Made by a program: the position numbers and the translations under genes. Shown piece after piece: positions 59,334 to 64,000 of a stretch of 64,000 nucleotides of DNA (its first letter is position 1; the number at the start of each line of letters is the position of its first letter). Below the pieces are notes generated by a model, which was not told the DNA's origin, searched no databases, and saw nothing but the letters and a program-made list of their open reading frames with translations. This DNA is from Synergistetes bacterium HGW-Synergistetes-1. GTDB taxonomy: Bacteria; Synergistota; Synergistia; Synergistales; Synergistaceae. The stretch lies in assembly GCA_002839185.1 (NCBI GenBank), contig PGXO01000011.1, positions 1-64,000 on the forward strand, given 5' to 3'.

Positions 59334-60008
59334 ATGTGGACTGACCTTCCACTTTTATTTCTCGAAGGCTTTTTGGCCTTCATATCGCCGTGCATGCTTC
59401 CTATGCTTCCTGTATATCTCATGTACCTTGCCGCTGAAACAGAACATGGGAAAAAAGCAAGCATCGTAAATACGATAGGTTTTGTTTGCGGGTTTACTTT
59501 TGTCTTTATGGCATTGGGAGCCACAGCAACTGCTATTGGCGCTGTTATGAATGAACACAGGATGCTTTTACAGCGGGTAAGCGGAGCAATAATTTTTATA
59601 TTTGGACTCCATTTCCTTGGAATATTCAAGATCGGTTTCCTGGACGTTGAAAAAAAGATCGACATTGGCCTGCAGAAACGCGGCGGGTTTATTGGTGCTT
59701 TGCTCTTTGGGGCAGCATTCTCTCTTGGCTGGTCTCCATGTCTTGGTCCGTTTCTTGGTTCTGCCCTCATGCTTGCGGGAAGCGGGAAAACAGTTTTGCA
59801 GGGAGTTTTCTACCTATTTGTCTTTTCAATGGGCCTGGGAGTTCCATATATACTTGCGGCAGTCTTTTTCACAAATATTAAAGGCGTCTTCCAGTGGCTT
59901 AAGAAGCATGGCAGGCAGATCAAAATCATATCCGGGCTGATCCTTGTTTTTGCCGGACTTATGATGATATTTGACTTGTTCGGTTATTGGGCCGGCCTCT
60001 TCATGTAG
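59334..60008 (+). CDS. ccdA: CcdA-type thiol:disulfide transmembrane transporter
   Basis: 224 residues, six membrane segments. The redox pair is visible in SPCMLPMLP (near residue 20) and GWSPCLGPFLG (near 136), on opposite repeats. It moves reducing equivalents from cytosolic thioredoxin to TlpA-type proteins. Zero-nt gap to tlpA. Confidence 0.92.
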   Translation: MWTDLPLLFLEGFLAFISPCMLPMLPVYLMYLAAETEHGKKASIVNTIGFVCGFTFVFMALGATATAIGAVMNEHRMLLQRVSGAIIFIFGLHFLGIFKIGFLDVEKKIDIGLQKRGGFIGALLFGAAFSLGWSPCLGPFLGSALMLAGSGKTVLQGVFYLFVFSMGLGVPYILAAVFFTNIKGVFQWLKKHGRQIKIISGLILVFAGLMMIFDLFGYWAGLFM

Positions 60009-60205
60009 GAAATACTAGTATATAATCTTTGATAATTTCAGTTTATCATAGAATTTATTGTTTAGTCCAATTTTAAGAGTTTGGTTGCGCAATTTGCAGA
60101 AAAACAGTTTATTTTTATGTTGGTAGTCGTTTTAATAGGTACTAATATATAATTTTATTCATATATTATATTCATGATATATATACTTTGCAATTTTATT
60201 TTGGT

Positions 60206-61504
60206 CTATGGTAAATCTGTTAAATTACCATCTGGATCAAACCCCATCTCCCTAGGACCCTCAACAATTTTAATCGTTGAGCTTGATACTATTTCTGGCA
60301 TATAGTTTTCGGAGACCCAAATATGATTTAATTCCAAAGTGTTATGTATTCTCACTATTTTCACTTCTTTGATATCTGTCTTTCCGCAGGCAGAGGCAGC
60401 AGCATATATTGTATCAAAATCATTATTCATGACCATTGGTATTTTTGCCATGCAAAGAGGGGATGAGAGGCTGTTTGTATATGTCGCGGCAAGGTCGAGC
60501 TCCTGAGCGAATTTACGGCAGACGAAATCTGCAATTCCGAGCCCAGCGGCATTTCCGTGGCTCATCTTTGTAATGCGAAGGATCGCGATTTTTTTCGGAT
60601 GTGGATAACCTTCCATGTGCTTTTCAGGAGCGAATAAAAATCGTCCGGTTATATTCGGGTCCATACCTGCACCGCTTATCTCTTTACCGTACTGGTCTAC
60701 GACAAGAGTATCTATATCGTCGAAGGCTATCCTTGGCATTGCAGCTGAAGCTTCTTTTAGCAATTCCTGCTCGTGTGTCAGTATGTCTTTTGGCATGACC
60801 GCTTCAATGCGTTTTGTTTGATGATATGCATTGTCTATCAGTGCCACTGCGAAGAGAACTTTTGTTTTTTCGAGGAATATTCTGGCAGAACTTTGAAGTC
60901 TTTCACTCATGCCAAAAATTCCGCCGGTCTTGTGAAATGACACTGCACCGCGGTGTTTACCGAGTCCGACTATCATCATTTTACAAAGTCCGCTTTCTAT
61001 GGGCCCGCGGAAGTCGGTGTGCGGTTTTACGCGTCCGCAGACAACAATATAGTCAGCACCGTATGCGTTTGCATCACAGTTTACCTCTACACCCTCTGGC
61101 GAGTGTCCCAGAACCGCAGTATCCATAGTTGCCTTTATAGGCATTTCAAGTGTTTCCTCTGTCATGCCCAGAGAGGCTAAAACCTCTATCTGTCCTTCGG
61201 AGGTGCCACCGCCGTGACTGCCCATTGCAGGAACTACAAAGGGCAATGCACCCTTAATGCGGAGCTCACGCCCAACAGCCCTGCAGGTTTCCATAAAGTT
61301 TGGAATACCACGGCTGCCGGCAGTTACCGCGATGCTTTTACCAATGAGATTAGGCAGAGGAAGTTTAGCAATTTCGTTATGTACGCACGTATCGATATCA
61401 TCTACATGGTCGTTGAAAAATTTTTGCTCAACTTTTATCATTCTTGGGAAGCCATTGAAGTTTGTTTTTATTAAATTATATGCGATTGGCATGTTAAAGA
61501 GCAT
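60206..61504 (-). CDS. LarA-like nickel-pincer racemase family protein
   Basis: 432 residues. LarA-superfamily (DUF2088) protein. PAMGSHGGGTSEGQ and GRVKPHTDFRG contain His residues in the position of the LarA catalytic/Ni-binding histidines, and GLGKHRGA carries a Lys-His that could hold the pincer cofactor. Known members racemise or epimerise 2-hydroxy acids using the NPN cofactor. The larB/C/E cofactor genes are not in the window. The ATG at 61504 has AAGGAA 11 nt upstream. It follows the FCD regulator gene in the same operon. Confidence 0.82.
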   Translation of the reverse strand: MLFNMPIAYNLIKTNFNGFPRMIKVEQKFFNDHVDDIDTCVHNEIAKLPLPNLIGKSIAVTAGSRGIPNFMETCRAVGRELRIKGALPFVVPAMGSHGGGTSEGQIEVLASLGMTEETLEMPIKATMDTAVLGHSPEGVEVNCDANAYGADYIVVCGRVKPHTDFRGPIESGLCKMMIVGLGKHRGAVSFHKTGGIFGMSERLQSSARIFLEKTKVLFAVALIDNAYHQTKRIEAVMPKDILTHEQELLKEASAAMPRIAFDDIDTLVVDQYGKEISGAGMDPNITGRFLFAPEKHMEGYPHPKKIAILRITKMSHGNAAGLGIADFVCRKFAQELDLAATYTNSLSSPLCMAKIPMVMNNDFDTIYAAASACGKTDIKEVKIVRIHNTLELNHIWVSENYMPEIVSSSTIKIVEGPREMGFDPDGNLTDLP

Positions 61505-61546
61505 AAATGATCAGATTCCTTTCTTTCTATCCTTATCCCACATATC

Positions 61547-62308
61547 TTAAAGCAGACGGGCACGTCCAGCTAGTTTCTCTTGAAAAAGATTGGCGGCCGG
61601 GACTATTTGTCCAAGCTGCACAAGCGCATTTATCGTGTGCTGAAGGTGTTTCTCTGAATAAAGTTCTGCTTCGGCAGAGTCCCTGGCTTCTATAAGTTCG
61701 AAAAGCCTCACGTGATCTTGATAGGCTGCGACGCGTCCCCCTTCAGCCTCGGGAGAGGTATTTATTCTCATTAAAAACATGCCCTGTTCTATGGTCGCAT
61801 AGACGCCTTCATAAATTCGTGACAGGTACGCGTTATCTGCAGATTCCACGATTATGGTATGAAAGGCCGTGTTCCAATATGCCCCCTTTTCTGCTGCTTC
61901 TTCAGTCGTTTGTTCAGCGAGTTCTTTCATATGCTCCAGGCACTCACACATTTTTGAGAGATCTTTTTCGTCACGTCGGGATGCCGCTATTCCCGTTGCT
62001 ACAGGTTCTATTATTTGCCTGACTTCCATTGCCCGCGAGAGGATGTCCGCTGGCCAACCGTGGACTTTCTGAAGCATCATTTTAGCTTCGTTTTCCTCTA
62101 TAGGAGAAAGATAAATTCCTTGCCTGTCTCTGATGTCAAGTACTCCCATTGCCTCAAGCGCGATAAGTCCCTCACGGAGTACCGGACGGGTCTCTCCTAC
62201 CGCATCAACCAATTGCCTCTCGGGCAGAAGTTTGTCATTAAGGACGATCTCACCGCTGTGTATTTTTTGAAGCAGTTTCTCTATCACCAGTTTTCTTTTG
62301 CTGTTCAT
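61547..62308 (-). CDS. FadR/GntR-family (FCD) transcriptional regulator
   Basis: 253 residues. An N-terminal winged helix (LLPERQLVDAVGETRPVLRE, near residues 26-45) and a C-terminal FCD all-helical ligand domain with Asp/His-type metal residues. The FCD subfamily commonly senses hydroxy or keto acids. ATG 62308 has GGGAG 11 nt before it. A GTG at 62320 is the alternative. It precedes the LarA-like gene (42-nt gap) and is divergent from the oxidoreductase, where TGGT-N2-ACCA and CCTTGG-N4-CCAAGG palindromes lie. Confidence 0.88.
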   Translation of the reverse strand: MNSKRKLVIEKLLQKIHSGEIVLNDKLLPERQLVDAVGETRPVLREGLIALEAMGVLDIRDRQGIYLSPIEENEAKMMLQKVHGWPADILSRAMEVRQIIEPVATGIAASRRDEKDLSKMCECLEHMKELAEQTTEEAAEKGAYWNTAFHTIIVESADNAYLSRIYEGVYATIEQGMFLMRINTSPEAEGGRVAAYQDHVRLFELIEARDSAEAELYSEKHLQHTINALVQLGQIVPAANLFQEKLAGRARLL

Positions 62309-62605
62309 AACACAAATCACTCCCGCACTTTCTGCTTTTGTTGTTATGTTTGCCAGTTCAAATGAGGTATTTCAATAATACTTTAGCATAATTTAATATT
62401 TTTATTAAAACTAATATTAGAAATATTGATTTATGTGAGCTGGCAATAGCTTTTTGTTTTATTCGCATAGACCTTTCAACCCAAAATTTTTTTATGAAAT
62501 TTTTGATAAAGATTATGTTAATTATTTTAAAACCCCATTAGTGAAAACTAGTTATTTCTGCTTACGAACAATGTTGTTTAATTTTATCAACCCCATTGGG
62601 ATTCA

Positions 62606-62621
62606 CCTTGGGCTACCAAGG
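62606..62621. promoter_or_regulatory. Palindrome CCTTGG-GCTA-CCAAGG (possible operator)
   Basis: Perfect 6-bp arms with a 4-nt spacer directly upstream of the -35 of the oxidoreductase gene. Confidence 0.45.
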
Positions 62622-62627
62622 GATACC

Positions 62628-62656
62628 TTGCATTTCTTTAATATCGGTATTATAAT
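62628..62656 (+). promoter_or_regulatory. Promoter of the FAD oxidoreductase gene
   Basis: TTGCAT (62628-62633), a 17-nt spacer and a consensus TATAAT (62651-62656). Start near 62663. Confidence 0.7.
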
Positions 62657-62685
62657 GCCTCTAAACAAAAAAATCTAGTATTCCA

Positions 62686-62695
62686 TGGTAGACCA
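62686..62695. promoter_or_regulatory. TGGT-AG-ACCA operator candidate for the FCD regulator
   Basis: An inverted TGGT/ACCA repeat as in FadR-family operators, but with a 2-nt spacer instead of the usual 3. It lies about 25 nt past the predicted start, so binding would block elongation. Confidence 0.45.
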
Positions 62696-62722
62696 GTAAA
62701 TAATTCTCTGGAGGTTTTAAAT

Positions 62723-64000
62723 TTGAAGTATCGGTTCAATGTTTTGATCATAGGGGGCGGCGTAGTAGGCAACGCTATCGCGCGTGAACTTTCACGCTTC
62801 AGGATGACAGTTGCATTGCTGGAAAAAGAATCTGATGTGGGTATGGAAACAAGCTGTAGGAACAGCGGTGTTCTCCACTCGGGCATAAACTACGAAGCAG
62901 GAACATTAAGAGCAAAACTGTCGGTAAGTGGCAATGCGATGATGGACAAGCTTTGCTCTGAACTTAAGGTGAAGATGAAGAGAATAGGTAAATTAACTAC
63001 GGCTATTGACGAAAATGACTTGCCCGGACTAAAGCGCCTTATGGAGCAAGGAACAGCTAACCGTGTGCCTGACCTCGTAATACTTAATAACCATGAGATG
63101 CAGAAGATCCAACCTGGGATTGAGGGAATTGCGGCTATTTGGAGTCCAACCAGCGCGATAATTTCGCCGTACGGACTAACGATAGCTCTTGCAGAAAATG
63201 CTCACACTAACGGAGTGGAATATTTCCTTAAGAGTGAGGTTTTGACAGTTAAAAAAGATGAATCCGGAAAATTTACCGTAACAACTAGTAATGGAGAGAC
63301 TTTTTCTGCCGATATATTAATAAACGCTGCCGGCCTTTCAAGCTGTCGAATAAGTGGACTTGCAGGGGTAAATGAGGGCAACAATGGCGAGAGTCTCAAG
63401 ATATGGCCATGCCGCGGGGAATATTTTGTTTTGGACAATCGTCTTGATGGAACATTGAAAACTCTGGTATACCCTGTTCCTGGGGCAAAAGACGCTGGGC
63501 TTGGCATACATCTTACTCCAACAGTGGACGGCAATATTCTTATTGGTCCAAGTGCGGAATATATCCCGGAAGAAACGCCTGAGGACTATAGAGTTACGGC
63601 GCCGGTTCTTGAAGATCTTAGAAGAGAAGCACATAAACTTCTGCCGGATATAAAAATGAGTGATTTTATCCGTAACTTTGCTGGCAATCGTCCGAAGCTT
63701 ACTCCTCCTGCCGAGGGAGGAAATGCTGATTTTATCATCGAAGAGACAAAGAGCTTAAACGGTTTTATTAACCTGATTGGCATAGAGAGTCCGGGACTGA
63801 CTAGCGCTCCGGCAATTGCGGAAAAAGTTCGTGACATTGTTTCAAAGCATATCCCTCTCGAGGAAAAGGAAAAATTTCTTGCTGAGTGCTCAGGTTTTGC
63901 GGGACATTTTAGTGATTTGTCCAAAGAAGAACAGGAGCGTCTTATTAAGTTGGAACCCGAGTACGGAGAGATAATCTGTCGATGTGAAAAAATCACAAAA
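62723..64000 (+). CDS. FAD-dependent oxidoreductase, GlpA/LhgO-like (partial, runs off the window)
   Basis: 426 residues visible from TTG at 62723 (GGAGG 8 nt upstream). The N-terminal FAD fold FNVLIIGGGVVGNAIAREL and SGVLHSGINYEAGTLRAKL are typical of GlpA/L-2-hydroxyglutarate oxidase relatives. GIESPGLTSAPAIAEKV is the C-terminal FAD block. The last visible residues, EIICRCEKITK, begin a Bfd-like [2Fe-2S] domain as in anaerobic glycerol-3-phosphate dehydrogenase. With the neighbouring LarA-like racemase and FCD regulator, oxidation of a 2-hydroxy acid is a reasonable inference. The 3' end is beyond the window. Confidence 0.85.
   Translation, partial: MKYRFNVLIIGGGVVGNAIARELSRFRMTVALLEKESDVGMETSCRNSGVLHSGINYEAGTLRAKLSVSGNAMMDKLCSELKVKMKRIGKLTTAIDENDLPGLKRLMEQGTANRVPDLVILNNHEMQKIQPGIEGIAAIWSPTSAIISPYGLTIALAENAHTNGVEYFLKSEVLTVKKDESGKFTVTTSNGETFSADILINAAGLSSCRISGLAGVNEGNNGESLKIWPCRGEYFVLDNRLDGTLKTLVYPVPGAKDAGLGIHLTPTVDGNILIGPSAEYIPEETPEDYRVTAPVLEDLRREAHKLLPDIKMSDFIRNFAGNRPKLTPPAEGGNADFIIEETKSLNGFINLIGIESPGLTSAPAIAEKVRDIVSKHIPLEEKEKFLAECSGFAGHFSDLSKEEQERLIKLEPEYGEIICRCEKITK

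Larger units (their letters stand above)
62309..62722. other. Divergent control region between FCD regulator and FAD oxidoreductase
   Basis: AT-rich non-coding region with the oxidoreductase promoter (62628-62656) and two palindromes (62606-62621, 62686-62695). A 74-codon frame at 62454-62678 has no ribosome site and runs through the promoter, so I reject it. Confidence 0.6.

Noticed and set aside
62454-62678. 74-codon frame upstream of the FAD oxidoreductase
   Set aside because: It overlaps the promoter and a palindrome, has no ribosome site and has no protein-like pattern beyond AT-rich residues.

Overview
This 64 kb window looks like the chromosome of an anaerobic, amino-acid-fermenting, Gram-negative-type bacterium, most likely a member of the Synergistota. 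The assignment is an inference. It rests on four things: a LysW amino-group-carrier cluster, a complete L-Ara4N lipid A modification operon (so an outer membrane), a strictly fermentative gene set (two [FeFe]-hydrogenase-type proteins, Fe-S serine dehydratase, Na+-pump decarboxylase subunits, rubrerythrin, Liv-type uptake), and frequent TTG/GTG starts behind strong GGAGG sites. I saw no rRNA, tRNA, CRISPR array, prophage or intact insertion sequence.

Layout. 0-2.5 kb: a biotin-dependent decarboxylase alpha subunit without a biotin domain, then transaldolase. 2.5-2.75 kb: a tandem array of stem-loops with constant linkers and differing but self-complementary stems, arranged as two opposed half-arrays. 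2.75-8.05 kb (minus): lysW-lysX-(39-codon ORF, terminator)-lysY-lysZ-lysJ-lysK. 8.4-11.6 kb: group B-like [FeFe] hydrogenase diverging from sdaAB-sdaAA. 11.7-18 kb (minus): livHMGF-livJ and ilvD. 18.3-21.5 kb: Rex-like operator, 2Fe-2S protein, sensory [FeFe] hydrogenase (HydS, PAS-tailed) and PP2C/SpoIIE phosphatase, followed by an Fe-type alcohol dehydrogenase. 23.3-31.6 kb (minus): arnT-arnB-arnC-arnA(formyltransferase)-arnA(decarboxylase)-arnD-arnE/F-ugd in one compact operon. 31.8-34.7 kb (minus): yqeC, mocA and an NCS2 purine/uracil permease, a set typical of Se-dependent purine hydroxylases. 34.8-38.2 kb: a T-box leader with a UGG specifier controlling a TrpP-like S component plus EcfA, EcfA' and EcfT, i.e. 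a tryptophan ECF importer.

38.2-49.4 kb: MrfA-like helicase, TauE/SafE permease, MBL-fold protein, DtxR-like regulator, BioY under a BirA-type operator, DUF554 protein, an acidic unknown, metY with a promoter/mini-ORF/terminator leader, ppnP, nudC, an M48 protease, an adenosyltransferase and rubrerythrin. 49.5-60 kb: an acyl-ACP-synthetase-like fusion whose PlsC domain has lost its catalytic His, a decarboxylase beta subunit, a YjiH-like membrane protein, EamA-MFS-EamA transporters, an Asp/Glu-racemase-family protein and a TlpA-CcdA thiol relay. 60.2-64 kb: an FCD/GntR regulator with a LarA-like racemase, divergent from a GlpA/LhgO-like FAD oxidoreductase that runs off the window, probably a hydroxy-acid utilisation locus.

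The strongest candidates for something new are the covarying hairpin array at 2486-2750 and the Rex-box-controlled HydS/phosphatase operon. Next come the interrupted lysW operon and the metY leader cassette.
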